Assembly: GCA_028753945.1 (NCBI GenBank)
Contig: JAPNXP010000002.1
Location: 3,224,001 to 3,288,000 of the forward strand
DNA from: Hexactinellida sp. DTS-2022
Taxonomy: Eukaryota > Porifera > Hexactinellida
Direction of reading: 5' to 3'
Length of the DNA: 64,000 nucleotides
Shown: positions 46,482 through 58,373 of the stretch, in pieces
How the letters are laid out: every line of letters begins with the position of its first letter
Position numbering within the stretch: position 1 is the first letter of the stretch
The notes under the pieces: generated by a model
The model's input: the letters and a program-made list of their open reading frames with translations, nothing else
Told to the model about the DNA's origin: nothing
Databases searched by the model: none
Translations under genes and position numbers: made by a program

Positions 46482-47547
46482 TACGAATATGGTAAAAAAA
46501 TTCCCCACTTATGGAGGTTCCCCATTTATAGAGATCCCACTTATAGAGGTTGCACTGTACAGAGTTGTGATAGATATAACTCAAATATATGTTTTTTTTC
46601 GTAATCCATGGTTCATCAAAAACAGATTTGTCAATTTCTTTAAAATTCTGTAACTTTCGTTTAGTGATTCGGATTTGTTCAATTTTTGAGATCTGATAAC
46701 TAATAAGATAGTCATCATTGTTTTAGTTTAGAAACAAAGGATTACTTACATGTTAACGTCGTTGTATCGATTTAAAGAGAATGTATGTATCATCACTTTT
46801 TGTCGAAATCCTCTAGTTAATTTTTTTCAAAAATTCTAGCTTATTGATATATTATTGTGCTCTTGTTGGATTTCAAATTAATAGGTTCTAAATATTAAAT
46901 ACAAAGAACTACAGGGTATGCTATTTTTTGATAATCACTCCGCAGTGTACGGTTAAATACAATGAACTACAGGGCATGCTATTTTCCTGAAAATCACTCC
47001 GGCAGTCTACGGTTAAACGCGTTATATATGTTCAACATTGGTACATGATGATACCCAGACCTAGTTAAGGTAGGAGTATACAATCAATTCTAAAAAATCG
47101 ATAATATCAACCCTATAAAATCTTCATTTTATTGCATTTCCGACATCTATGGTTACTTTCTGATCACTCTCATGAAATTTCTAGGTGAACTACAAATTAT
47201 ATTTCAAAATACAGACTCATTTGTCACTACTCTTCATGCAGTGTACGATCGAACACTGTAGACAAAGTTCAAACAAAGTTACCGTAATTGTACTAGCTAC
47301 AACACCTACGTTGTCAAACAAAATACTTCACGACAATTTATTTTCAACTTGGAAACTCAGAAACTTGTGACAACAAAAATATAATAGATTTTGCCTCAAT
47401 TTGAAAACTCCTTTATTGTGACTATTCGTATAAATCATATAATTGTTCTTATTATTTATGTGCCAACTACACTATAGTATAGTTGTCTATTATTACTCAA
47501 ACATATATTACTATTATTACTTATACTAGAATTATAACTATAATTAT

Positions 47548-47892
47548 TTACTTTACTGCTCTTAGATAGTAGTAGTGCACAGCTCTTAGATAGTAGTAGT
47601 GCTCCAAGGCCATATCCCTTGGCAGTTGGGCACTACCATGCCACATCCAATAAGCCTCTTCAATCCTGAGGCCATCAAGAGTCACTCTCTTCAGTCCAGG
47701 AACCTTGCGACTAATAACTCTCAAGGCCCTCCTTGCCGCATTGTTGGCCGCGCGGGTGATCGCAATACTCTTGCGCTTCTCTTTCTCCAGCCTGTCGAGA
47801 TTTTGCTGGAGCAAATTCATGGTCCTTGCTGAAGGTGCCCTCCTCAGGAGACTTCTCATCCAACATATGTCAAATCTTATGGAATTGGTCAT
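47548..47892 (-). CDS. Unrecognised 114-codon frame, Arg/Lys-rich
   Basis: A frame with a basic helical stretch (RLEKEKRKSIAITRAANN) and a tandem 30 bp duplication at its C-terminal end (YYYLRAVHYYYLRAVK). GC content is higher than in the surroundings. It is not recognised and could be a fragment of a larger mobile-element gene. Flanks 47017-47547 and 47893-48112 show nothing supportable. Confidence 0.25.
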   Translation of the reverse strand: MTNSIRFDICWMRSLLRRAPSARTMNLLQQNLDRLEKEKRKSIAITRAANNAARRALRVISRKVPGLKRVTLDGLRIEEAYWMWHGSAQLPRDMALEHYYYLRAVHYYYLRAVK

Positions 47893-48112
47893 TCTTCAAA
47901 ATAATGCTTGATAAAATTATACGTATTTAAAATTCGAATAAACTGCTGTTGTTCAATAATGGTATTTATTTATACGTATTAACGAACGAGTAAACTAAAT
48001 TTTAAGCATATAAACGAATAACTTATTCGGTGTTCCTTCATCTGGTAAATTCACCCCTTCCATAACTAATTTTAGATGTGAATTACCTACAATAATATTG
48101 GTTCCTTTCATA

Positions 48113-48597
48113 CACTGACCGAACAAAAGTATTTGAACAGCAATAATTTGTATTTATACATTCAGGCTTCTAGCAGCCTAATAGCATAGATGGATTCATC
48201 AAAACTGCTAATTTATATGATACTATATTTAAACTTTAATAAAATAGCAAGATTTTTGAATTTACATTTATATGGAGGTGTTAAACCCATTAACTATATA
48301 ATTAGCTAATTAAAAATATAATTTCTGATCATCTAGATGAAATGAGAATATACAAGCTCTGATTGCAGGTTTGAATTTCACATGGTCGAATTAATCTGGG
48401 TGCATAATTTCAAATCATTATGTTCATTTTCTACTGAAATACAGCCACATTCCCATTTGTGCCACTTGTGCCACAAGTGGCACGTGGCAGATACACTTAT
48501 GCTACTAGATGGATATTGCCCAAAATTACGCGAATTCAAAATATTTTGTAATTTATAACTATATCAAGATATTTATTATCTTTTCAGTGTAGTTTAA
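48113..48597. mobile_element. Tc1-like MITE, family G, copy 3, truncated
   Basis: Begins CACTGACCGAACAAAAGTAT and follows the family to about 48597, where it is replaced by the 48598-49055 repeat. The right terminus is missing. Confidence 0.75.
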
Positions 48598-49055
48598 GGA
48601 TGCTTAGGGTGAAAAATGTATTAGCGGTATGGGTGGTTTTTGCGTCTCTGTAGATATTGATGTGTAATTCTCCAATCTGCTCTGTAATTGCATAACTAAG
48701 CTTAAAATGTATACAGCATATCTAAGTTCAAACTATTTTTCAAGTGGCATTAAATTCTTTAGGAAATGCCTCCCCATAGGGGTAATACTGTTTAACTAGA
48801 TTTCACTGAATTAAATCTTAGAAAGTATATTCGATATCGCTCCAAAAATTTGTATTATTGATCAGTACTATTAGCACAACATTTGCTTAGCTCACCATAC
48901 GCCTATCCCATGTTTAACCAGTTCTTAACATACGACTCCTAAAATTCGTCAAAAAAGCGGCCAGAAAGTGGTATTTTTGCTCGTTGCTTGGTCTCAACTC
49001 AGACACTAATCGTTAGTTTGCTTCAATGAGCTTGCAAAATGATCTTTATACTATT
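48598..49055. repeat. Dispersed repeat, two-block copy
   Basis: Matches 485-700 in reverse (first block) and 332-485 directly (second block). The first block also matches 23140-23300 in reverse. A perfect palindrome TAAGGTCTTAAGACCTTA follows at about 49053. Bases 49075-49640 are AT-rich with no feature. Confidence 0.6.
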
Positions 49056-49639
49056 AAGGTCTTAAGACCTTAAGAACTATATCTGAATTTTTGAAAGCAA
49101 TCCCTTGTTAAGTTTATTAGATAAAATTCGGGATATGTCAAAAAAACTATAATTGAGTAATTGAAGGCTGAAGTTTTTTGAATGTGAAATGCATATGTGT
49201 CATTAAATTTGTCCGTATTACCACTGGATTTAGTTACAATATACTAGATAATTTTCATACTACATATATACTAATATGTATTGGAACATCATAGTAAACA
49301 AACGACTTGATTAAATCGAATTATATGCAAGTTTCTGTCATATTAATGGAGTCCTTTTTCTTTTGGGACATCATTATCAGCGATTAAATCATGGCTGACG
49401 TAGTGATTAATGCTCTAATATGCATAATATGTCTACACTAGTTGGGATACAGTATGAATATACTAATATATATGACAATTGAGTTGAATTATATAATATA
49501 GTCAATTAATCTGTTGATGATGCATAAAATAATATAACAAAATATGCAAATCAGAATTTCTATCCCATTATCAACTGGTTTTGGCTATATATGCTAATCA
49601 CTGAGATATTTGTGCATATTAATGTTAGTTTATATACAT

Positions 49640-49780
49640 AATGTATATATCGTAGTATAGTTTGTATAGTACAAATATGATTATTTGTTAGATGTTGTTT
49701 TTACAACAAGAATTAGAAATATTCTATTGAATTTACTTCAAAGATATCCCTGGTAGATCATAGATTTAACGTATAATACG
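49640..49780. repeat. Copy of the 44330-44500 segment
   Basis: Shares CGTAGTATAGTTTGTA, ACAACAAGAATTAGAA and GATCATAGATTTAACGTA with the interior of the 10 bp-duplication MITE. It has no ends of its own. Confidence 0.6.
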
Positions 49781-49785
49781 TACTG

Positions 49786-50707
49786 CACCTGCCAGCCGTA
49801 CAGGGATTTTAACGATTTTGGCTGATCCGTAGAGCAGAGTTGCACGCGGGGCGGGCTGGCCCGCAAGCCCGCGGGCCAGCCCACGGGCTGCCCGCAGATG
49901 CGGGCCGAGTTTAATTATCAGCCCGCGGCTTTGCGGGCCGATAATATTTGTTGCGGGCCGTTGGCCCGCAACACCCCGCAATAAGCCCGCACAATACGTT
50001 ATACTGAACAATGGTCAGGACAGTCAAGTAGTTCAATGACCAATTAACTCAACAACTTGTTAAACTTTAGCAATTTACCCCAATTTACTGTAATTACTAT
50101 TTTCAGCTCATAATCCTTGTTATGTGTTTGTTGTTTGTTCGTCTAAACTTTAGAATGAAATCATTATTATATTAAACCAGGATCATGCCTTTGATTGCAT
50201 GCATTGGAGTATATTGCGCTTTCCGAGCATTTATGTACAATGTACTTCGTTATGTAAATTTAAGGGAATACACAAGGTACTTGATTATTTGCGGGCCGGT
50301 TGCGGGTTGCGGGGCGGGCCGCGGGCCTATTTTTCATATCGGCCCGCGGGCTGTGCGGGCTGCGGGTCAGTTTAACCTAAATGGCGGGCCGCGGGGCGGG
50401 CTGCGGTTACAAAAATTCGGCCCGCGTGCAACTCTGCGGCGTAAAGGGATTTTTAGCTGGTAAAAAATTACTGATTGTGTCTTTAATGATACCTAAAACA
50501 TGTCTACACCATCAAAATGTATCATTTTGTTTTGTGTAAATTAACTGTTCCTATTCAAGCATACAGGGATTCCCTGTACAGTCTATTCAATCCAATGTTT
50601 TCACCTTTCCTAGAAAAAATTTTGGGGTGTACAGGGATTTTGGCCAATATACAGGGGGAAATTGGAGCTCCGTACAGGGATATGGCCCAAATTGGTTGGC
50701 AGGTATG
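49786..50707. mobile_element. Family H element (GTACAGGGA ends), copy 1
   Basis: Ends CACCTGCCAGCCGTACAGGG and GGTTGGCAGGTATG, with GTACAGGGA words at both subterminal regions. The same family occurs at 61697-63003. Interrupted by a GC-rich hAT-like element at 49835. Confidence 0.7.
49835..50436. mobile_element. GC-rich non-autonomous hAT-like element
   Basis: Inverted tips CAGAGTTGCACGCGGG and CCCGCGTGCAACTCTG with dense GGGCCGC/GCGGGCC words inside both ends. The tips resemble those of hAT 2 (CAGAGTTGGAATCGGG), so hAT 2-type transposase may act on it. The target duplication is not clear. Confidence 0.72.
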
Positions 50708-50743
50708 AGTTTTCCATTCATATTTTCATTCATAATACAAATA

Positions 50744-50910
50744 CTGTGGAACCTCCACAAATGGGGCCTGTGGAAACGGGGAACCTCTGGAAATTGGGTG
50801 AAAAATAAATGCTGCGAATTCCTAATCCCATAAAAATGAATCTCTAGAAACGGGGAAATGGGGTGCTAAAACCTTGCATCCCTGGCACCCCATTTGTGGA
50901 GGTTCCACTG
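50744..50910. mobile_element. pogo/Tigger-type MITE
   Basis: CTGTGGAACCTCCACAAATG to CATTTGTGGAGGTTCCACTG, TA-flanked, 167 bp. Confidence 0.8.
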
Positions 50911-51114
50911 TATAGAACTTCTTATCTTAACCAACAACATTTATCAAATGGGTATTCTTGGTTTTATTAATATTGCATAAGAAAAAGGCTTAACAAACTC
51001 ATTTTATGGATATTTATTGGCCTTCGCCTTAAATTAAACTTGTCTCATTTAGGCCGATACCATTACTGATCAACTACCAAAATGGCTTTTCATACGGGTT
51101 TATTGAAAATTATA

Positions 51115-51243
51115 AATTTATAATAATTAATTGTCACGAAATGTCCTGTCACGAAAAGTCCATGTCACGAAATGTCTTGTCACTAAGTGTCCGTCACGAA
51201 ATGTCTTGTAGCGAAAAGTCCTGTCACAAAAAGTCTGTATCCC
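51115..51243 (-). repeat. Right terminal inverted repeat of the 10.7 kb element
   Basis: Inverted copy of 40550-40678 (TGTCACGAAATGTCCTGTCA ... GTCTGTATCCC), directly followed by the GGTCTAATC duplication. Confidence 0.9.
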
Positions 51244-51293
51244 GGTCTAATCACCCTGAGGAGTTCATAATGGCGAAAAAATCCAAAATTGCA

Positions 51294-51396
51294 GCTGTGC
51301 CGACAACATGTTCCTTTGGAAGCACTTTCAGTTAACAAATCAGTAGCCACCAAAAGATAATGCCTCCAAAGGAACATGCGTCGGAACAGTTGCATT
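51294..51396. repeat. Short inverted-repeat element
   Basis: GCCGACAACATGTTCCTTTGG pairs with CCAAAGGAACATGCGTCGG; about 103 bp. Possible MITE just outside the 10.7 kb element. Confidence 0.5.
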
Positions 51397-51529
51397 ATAC
51401 AGGAACTTAAATCCTGGGTTAGTAAATAGCAGTATTAATTAATTAGTTGACATACTTGGAATTGACGGAATTGAGTACGTGTAATTTACATGTCATAGAT
51501 TTAACAGATTCATCATAAATGGTATTTTG

Positions 51530-52175
51530 AGGAGGGTAAGGCCGCAAAGCGGCCGTTAATTGTGTTACGTAGTGTCTAACACGAACCAACAAAGTTCGCG
51601 AAGCGACCTTTGTGAGAGAGTGATCCGTCGCTAAACGACCGAGACCGAAGGGCTCGTATATTAAAAACACAATTGTTCTTTGTATGTGTGTGTGTTTGTT
51701 TGTCCAGAATTAATTGGTTAGACTACGAGTCCCAGAAAGCTAAAAATTTTATCCAGGGGTAACTTTGAACTGCGAGGACGATCTATTGGTTTTTGATGAG
51801 AAATATTCGCATTTTCACCAAAAGTTGACAAAATATGTAGCTAATTAAATTCGAGTGTTTGTTTAAAATGGATTAGCTTGACTTCATTCAATTAGTGTAA
51901 ATAGACTGCATAATAGAAACCGTTTCTGAGGCTCCAATCAATTTCATTGAGTGAAATAAATTCATCTAACCAATCATTTATTCGCCAATGTGATAGAAAC
52001 TCATTCAAAAACCTCATATATCTTCTCTCTTATACACAACTTTTATTAGTTGATTTGGAAACACGAGGCGCTCGTAGATAATTATTGTCGTTACTTACAA
52101 TTTAAAATAGACATTACAAATTTTTGAGTAACCAGTCGCTACGCGACCGAGACTAAGGAATTCGTATATATATTT
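51530..52175. repeat. Repeat with GCGACC/CGAGAC end words
   Basis: Direct copies of a CGCTAAACGACCGAGAC / CGCTACGCGACCGAGAC word followed by a T-rich CGTATA tail occur near 51629 and 52137. A related CACCGAAGGGC...GTATAAAA word is at 63140. The class is unknown. Confidence 0.35.
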
Positions 52176-52507
52176 ATATATACATATATTTATATGTATT
52201 TAATATTTAATATATTATTTTAGAGTCTCCAAAGGGCAAATACATGCCCTCAACCTTCGGTGAGTGTTTTAATTTAATCTCAATTTTCCTTTTTCTTGCT
52301 TGTTACAACATATCGCCTGCTCTGTTTGCTCGCCACTTTTGTTGTGCGTTAATTTGCTGATTATTGTCAGCGTCATATTTACATTTACTTTTGAAATAGA
52401 GAATTTGAAATTAGAAGAATATAAGATTTTCTAGTTGCAAGTTATACATTGACTAGTATCAAACAGTTCAAATTGGAAGTAGAATAGATGAAAAGATATA
52501 TTTAGAT

Positions 52508-54685
52508 CAATGGTTCCCAAAGTGGGCGCTAGCGCCCCCCTAGGGGCGTTGAGATACAACTAGGGGTGCGCTGACAAGTGTGGGGCGGTCAGGGAGGCGC
52601 TAGCATGCAGGTTGACTCTAAGGGGATTGTTGGCGTTGTAAGGATAAATAAATATTTACTTCGGATTCTATACAGTTATCCAATGGTTATAGATATATAT
52701 ATTAGACACTTAGTATTTGAATGGCTGAGAAAAAGAAAAAGTGTATACAATACTCTGTGGACTATCTAAAATTTGGAATGAACCGTCTCCTCAAAATGTC
52801 CAATTAACTATGTGCCTCCTTTGTGAACAGACCTTCTCCAATGAATCCATGAAACCTTCCCGGCTGAGCAACCACTTAAAAGCTATGCCCAGTGACAAAA
52901 GCATGAAGGACATTTCTTTCTTCCAGCAACTAAGAGACAAGTTCATCCACCGACAAACTATCTCAGCGTTTGTTGACAAATCAGTGGTTCAGAATACTGA
53001 TGGATTGCTTGCTTCTTATAGCATCTCTTTATTAATTGCCAAAGCTGGAAAACCCCACACCATTGGCGAAGATTTGATTTTGCCAGCCATTGAGAAGGTT
53101 ATAACGACAGTGATGCATCGTGATGGCGCTCCATTGTCAAATAATTACACTAAGCAACAATTCGGTAGCAAGACGAATTGACGATATGGCAAATGATGTT
53201 GAGAGTACTTTGTGTGGCATGTTAGTATCGAGAGAATTTGAAATTCAAATCGACGAATCAACACTTCCTGGTAGTGAAGCTCTAGTGATGGCATATGTCC
53301 GCTTTGTTAATTATGGAATTCTAATTCAAGACATCTTGTTTGCCAAAACACTTCTAACGGACACCAAAGGGCTGTCAATTTTCAACTTGCTTAACGATTT
53401 CTTGCGTGAAAAAGCAATACCATTAACTAATATTGTTGCGTGCGCTACCGATGGTGCTCCTGCTATGGTAGGAAAACATCGCGGGTTTCTAGCCCATCTA
53501 AAGCAAGCCAATCCCGACATCTTCACAATCCATTGCGTTATCCATCGTCAGCATTTAGTGGCCAAGAATCTCAGTGAACGGCTTCATACATCTCTTAACA
53601 TCGTGGTTAATTGCGATCAACTTCATCAAATCTCATGCCCTCAATGACCGATTGTTTCGACAACTTTGTGCCGACAATGACGAAGAATTCAAACTACTAC
53701 TTCTGCACACTGACGTCAGATGGCTCTCGAAGGTAATGGCTTTGAAGCGGTTCTTTGAACTCTGCGAAACTGTTGTTGAATTCCTGGCTCCGCATAATCC
53801 CGCTCTTCACCATAACGTAGTTCGAGTGAGAATCGATATGGCATACATGACAGATTATTTTGCGAAGTTTAACGAAATGAATCTGCAACTCCAGGGTCAA
53901 GACAACAACCTCATTAAGTCGAAGAGCCTTATCAATGCCTTCATTCGCAAACTGGTACTGTTCTAATCGAACCTAGCACGAGGAGATCTTTGCAATTTTC
54001 CATCATTGAGATTGGACGTGACTCTGTTAAGGAAGAGGATTTGATGGATTTTTGTGCCCATTTGGAAGCAGCATCTCAAGATATGAAGACGCGATTTGAA
54101 GATTTGTTATTGCTGGATGTCCCCCAATCGGCAATCAATCCATTCAAGTGTGACGTTTCGACCGTTAACTCAAACATTCAGGAGAAACTCATTGATCTGA
54201 CATGCGATCTGGAAGCACAAGCAATCTACACTCAAAACGGTTATCAACAGTTCTGGATCAACACCAAAATCGTGGAACGTTATCAAGAATTATGTTTTGC
54301 AGCCCGTAATATAATTCTGGCATTTCCAACATCGTACTTGGTGGAAAAGGGGTTTAGCGCCGTTAACCAATTGGTAACTAAGCAACGGAATCGCCTTCAA
54401 GTTTGGGAGCGAGGTGATCTTCGCCTCCTTCTGACAGACATCGAGCCAAATATTAGAAAACTGGTTGCCAATCACCAAGCACATCCATCTCACTGACAGT
54501 TTAGGTATCTAGATTATAGTTTAGGTGATTAATGAAAGATTTTATCAAATAAATCTATTGTTGCATTGACATTATTCAAACATTCAGTAACGAGTAAATA
54601 TTTTTTGAAGTGGGTGGGGGGGGGGCGTTAACAATCTTATATCTTGTCAAGGGGGCGTTGTGCTATATAAGTTTGGGAACCACTG
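52508..54685 (+). mobile_element. hAT transposon 3 (SCAND3/ZBED5-like)
   Basis: Tips CAATGGTTCCCAAAGTGGGC and GTTTGGGAACCACTG with an exact 8 bp duplication ATTTAGAT (52500-52507, 54686-54693). GC-rich GGGGCG words lie just inside both ends. A broken transposase gene fills the middle. Confidence 0.9.
52722..54496 (+). pseudogene. hAT transposase, SCAND3/ZBED5/FAM200 type, broken
   Basis: The start at 52722 (MAEKKKK ... VDYLKFG) is the family's usual opening. Next come a BED-like finger (MCLLCEQTFSNESMKPSRL ... HL), catalytic motifs EIQIDESTLPGSEAL and CATDGAPAMVGKHRGF, IHCVIHRQHLVAKNL, HTDVRWLSKVMAL, and a C-terminal dimerisation region (LVEKGFSAVNQLVTKQRNRL ... RGDLRLLLT). The frame changes about four times (near 52790, 53155, 53610 and 53970), so the copy is dead. 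The order and length (about 590 codons) are otherwise full. This lineage gave rise to several domesticated vertebrate genes; nothing suggests domestication here. Confidence 0.88.
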
Positions 54686-54742
54686 ATTTAGATGAAGGAA
54701 GTACTCAATATTATTTAATAGCTAATCGATAGTACAATTATA

Positions 54743-55973
54743 CGGGGCTGACTGAATAGTGGAATCTAGTGGAATCCAGTGGAATCAAGTGGAATCTAGT
54801 GGAATCTAGTGGAATCTAGTGGAATCTAGTGGAATCCAGTGGAATCTAGTGGAGTATATGGTGACTGAATGGTGGAATCCAGTGGAATCTAGTGGAATTA
54901 CAAAATTTTAGTGGAATTGACTGAACTGTAGATGGATTTTCTAAAAACCGACTGAACAGTGGAATCGAGTGAAATCTTTGACTGAATAGTGGAATCGAGT
55001 GGAATCTAGTGGAATTTGACTGAATAGTGGAATCGAGTGGAATTTGATTAAATTGTTAAACACTATGTATACTCTATAAGCTAAGTGTGTATCATATTAA
55101 GTTAATTTTCGCCCATGTAAAATGTTTGAAATGATTGAATTAGTGTTGTGCATGAAGTGACACAACAGTATTTATTAGTAATGCTTTATATTACCATGTT
55201 ATTTAGACACATCTTATTAACATTATTTATCAACAATCCTTATCAAATCCAGTTGGTATTCATTGGGCAGTTCAATAGAGATGATTAGTAAGAAACTAAT
55301 ATATATAGTATCATATTGTGCCACTTCATGCACAACACTAGTTTAATCGTTGAAAACAATTTTACAAGGGCGAAAATTAACGTAATATGATACACACGTC
55401 AGGGTTATATCAACTCATTTTGAGTTGGCAAACAACTCATTTTTTGTCTGCCAAATCATGCGAATTTCCTTCACCAACTCATTCAACTCGTTCAAGAAAA
55501 TGAGTTGATTCTGCCAACTCAAAATGAGTTGATACAACCCTGTCATACGTAGCTTATAGCACTACGTAGCGTATAACAATTTAATCAAAATCCACTCGAT
55601 TCCACTATTCAGTCAAATTCCACTAGATTCCACTCGATTCCACTATTCAGTCAAAGATTCCACTCGATTCCACTGTTCAGTCGGTTTTAGAAATCCACTC
55701 GATTCCACCGTTCAGTCAATTCCACTAAAATTTAGTAATTACACTAGATTCCACTAGATTCCACTGGATTCCACTAGATTCCACCATTCAGTCACCCTAG
55801 ATTCCACTAGATTCCACTAGATTCCACTAGATTCCACTGGATTCCACTAGATTCCACTAGATTCCACTAGATTCCACTGGATTCCACTAGGTTCCACTAG
55901 GTTCCACTAGGTTCCACTAGGTTCCACTAGATTCAACTGGATTCAACTAGATTCCACTATTCAGTCAGCCCCT
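54743..55973. mobile_element. Inverted-repeat element with 10 bp tandem arrays as arms
   Basis: Tips GGGGCTGACTGAATAGTGGA and its complement at 55953-55972. Each arm is an array of AGTGGAATCT units (54762-54860 and about 55740-55950) plus GACTGAATAGTGGAATCGAG spacers. The inner part (55040-55590) is also palindromic. Imperfect 7-8 bp ATTATAC-like flanks suggest a hAT-type duplication. Confidence 0.78.
55400..55542. mobile_element. 143 bp hAT-like MITE
   Basis: CAGGGTTATATCAACTCATT to AATGAGTTGATACAACCCTG; flanks match at 6 of 8 positions. It lies in the right arm of the palindromic element. Confidence 0.72.
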
Positions 55974-57785
55974 TATTATACTGTATAAACCGTTTTAATA
56001 ATTAGCTGGTATGGTAGAACTAAAACACGCAAAAGCGTGTATGTAAGACTTATGGAAGATTGAAAAAAACGGGAAATAGGGAATTTTGTAGGCTCTGTAG
56101 GGTTTCATTTTGGGGAGACTCCAGCAAAATCTGTAAAATTTAAAACATGTTGAGGTGCAACTCCCCCATCTTTGGGGATCTTCCCATTTTATACAACTGA
56201 ATATGTAATTGGGGGGGCCTCTCCAAATTTGGGGGAGTCCCCACAAATATTCACACTAAATCACTTTGAGGAGATTTCTCTCCCATATTTGGGGATTCCC
56301 CACCACTGCAAATATATCCACAGTAACTCACTTTTTGGAGAAGTCTCCCCATATTTTAGAATAACTCGAGTATCTTGTATTTATCTTATTTATCTACTTT
56401 GAAATTTCTTTCTTTTACATCAACTTAATTACATGGTTTCACATAGTATTTGCATTTGGAGGGACCCAATGGCGTTGATGCCAAACTGTTGTTGCTGGTA
56501 TATACTATTATATTACTAGTCAGGGTCGCATATTGTGAACCCCCAGGGGACTTCCACTAACTCTTCATAATAAAAGGACTCTTATTCCACAGCCGATTTC
56601 AACTCATGAGAAAATGAAATTAGGAAATCTTTTCAAAGTATCCATCAAAAATTGATAAATTCAGTCAGCAGAGAGTAACGTAGCTCTCGATGACTTAATG
56701 CAGAGACTTCCATTTCTATTGGTTTAAGACATGCACAAATGTCCCCAAGAATTTCTAATCAATTGAGTCAATTCTCTCTGTTGATGAAATATCAATTAAT
56801 GCTTTACTAACATGCCTTTTGATATTTCTCCATTAAACTCGGTGATAATATAATTATCATGTGTTTCAGCATCAGTAAATAGTCATCTTTATTAAGATAC
56901 ATCCCTTCAGAACAGCTTGGGGCTTTGGAATATAAAATCACAAACGGCCAAGTAATTTCGTGAGCATAACAAAGCTATTGTTGTTGTTGTTCAATTAACT
57001 TGCCATACTTGACCAAAATAGAGGCTCCATCATTCAGAGTTGCTACGAATGTTTGTTTAGGACGATTCCAAATTCAAAGAGTTTCTGGCTAACTAAATCA
57101 ATGACTCTTTCAGCTGGCATACGTGCATACTTCGTGTTATTCTTTTCCAAATTCCCAAACTGCTCTTAAATATGTCGATTGATATTCATAAATATTTGAT
57201 TTATACTGGACGTATACTGATCAATAGATATTGGCAAACCTAATAGCATTCAAAGTTAAATCTGTAATGGTTTTGACAAACTTTCTTTGATACTTTGCAG
57301 AAAGAATTTACACAATTTGCAAAGGTTTTTAGGAACTTTGGTGGAATATAGCCTTTGTTCTAAAGGATGTGCGTATAAATACACTTTTTATTATACTATA
57401 AAAACTAAATCCATCTATTGCTGCAAGTTTTGAAAAGATTTCTACTATATATCTTCATTACATTGGTACACATTGCAAATGTAGCATTTCGCTATATTCC
57501 CTCTCGTCAAAATGATCCCAAACTTCGGATTTATTCGCAATGTTAATTACTTGCATACCACTATAAACATTTATACATATGAATAGTATTATAAGATGTT
57601 TAGAAAGACAATTATTATGTAAAGAAAAAAGGTTTTATTAGTAGTCCGTAGGCTAAATTGCACATACAAAATAAAACTAAAAAATACTCAATAAAAATAA
57701 TTACAAAAACAAAGTAAAACACAATATGATATATTCCATAGATAGCAGCTATGGATTAGGATGCACTTGACGAATTAAAGCAATG
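55974..57785. other. No gene seen; weak tandem repeat
   Basis: About 56150-56350 has three loose copies of a TTTGGGGA...TCCCC segment (GGGGGAGTCCCCAC, GGGGATTCCCCAC, GTCTCCCCATATTTT). The remainder is AT-rich without recognisable features. Confidence 0.45.
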
Positions 57786-57960
57786 TATATGTTATGGGCA
57801 ATATGCGAAATTTGGCATTTTGCATAATGCCCAGGCAATATGCAAAATGCTGGTTTTTGTAGCAATTTGCATATTGCTTGGGCATTATGCATAATGCTGG
57901 TTTTTGTAGCAATTTGCATAATGCCATGATTCCAACCATACAATTTGCATAATGACCAGC

Positions 57961-58261
57961 CAGGGCCGTCGGAAGCGTGAAATCGGGGAGGGGGCAATCA
58001 GAATTTAGAGGGGGCACATACAAACAGCTATTTCTTCGTAGTATAAAACCCCACGTGATTTTATGCCTTTTTTGATAGTTTCACATTGGATAAGAGCAGT
58101 GGTATCATGACATTCGATCTCATGTGTATCATTGGTGTTGTTATTTCATCTATTTGGATAGGGGAAGGGGGTACAGGCGAGGGGATCCACAGACGAGTGG
58201 GGCACCGAGATTTTTGAGGGAGGTACGTGCCTCCCTGTACCCCCTCCTTCTGGCGCACCTG
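57961..58261. mobile_element. Non-autonomous hAT-like MITE
   Basis: Tips CAGGGCCGTCGGAAGC and CTTCTGGCGCACCTG; the 8 bp flanks TGACCAGC and TGTCCAGC match at seven of eight positions. GC-rich relative to its surroundings. Confidence 0.72.
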
Positions 58262-58373
58262 TGTCCAGCAATAGCATAATGTCCAGCAATTTGCATAATG
58301 TCCAGACAATTTGCAAAATGTCCAGCAATATGCAAAGTAACTTTCACATAGTGATAGATTTTTAGAGAATTGT

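Larger units (their letters stand above)
44771..46557. mobile_element. Tigger/pogo-type non-autonomous element
   Basis: CAGTGGAACCTCTATAAGTG at the left, CACTTATAGAGGTTGCACTG at the right, TA on both sides. It holds a family A MITE (44947-45672) and a family G MITE (45918-46481). Its own residue is about 0.5 kb with many TTCCCCA/TGGGGA words. Confidence 0.8.
44110..47016. mobile_element. TTAA-bounded element related to family B, with insertions
   Basis: TTAA-CTGTAGACTGCC at 44110 and GGCAGTCTACGG-TTAA at 47016 are inverted ends. It is enlarged by a MULE-like MITE (44202-44555) and a Tigger-type element (44771-46557); without them it is about 0.76 kb. A short duplicate of its right tip occurs at about 46930-47016. 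Confidence 0.7.
40550..51243. mobile_element. 10.7 kb terminal-inverted-repeat element with 9 bp duplication
   Basis: Bounded by about 129 bp inverted repeats starting GGGATACAGACTTTT and by an exact 9 bp duplication GGTCTAATC (40541-40549 and 51244-51252). In the outer 113 bp the two ends differ at about two positions. A 9 bp duplication fits MULE (or Merlin) elements. Contents: a 1.5 kb inverted-repeat element (40695-42202), a RAG1-like transposase core (42203-43657), TTAA, Tigger, Tc1-like and MULE-like MITEs, and a 0.9 kb element with a hAT insert (49786-50707). No gene inside clearly belongs to the outer element. Confidence 0.88.

Noticed and set aside
49835-50436. GC-rich island as a CpG-island promoter
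   Set aside because: The GC-rich words are inverted terminal sequences of a hAT-like element; no gene start is adjacent.
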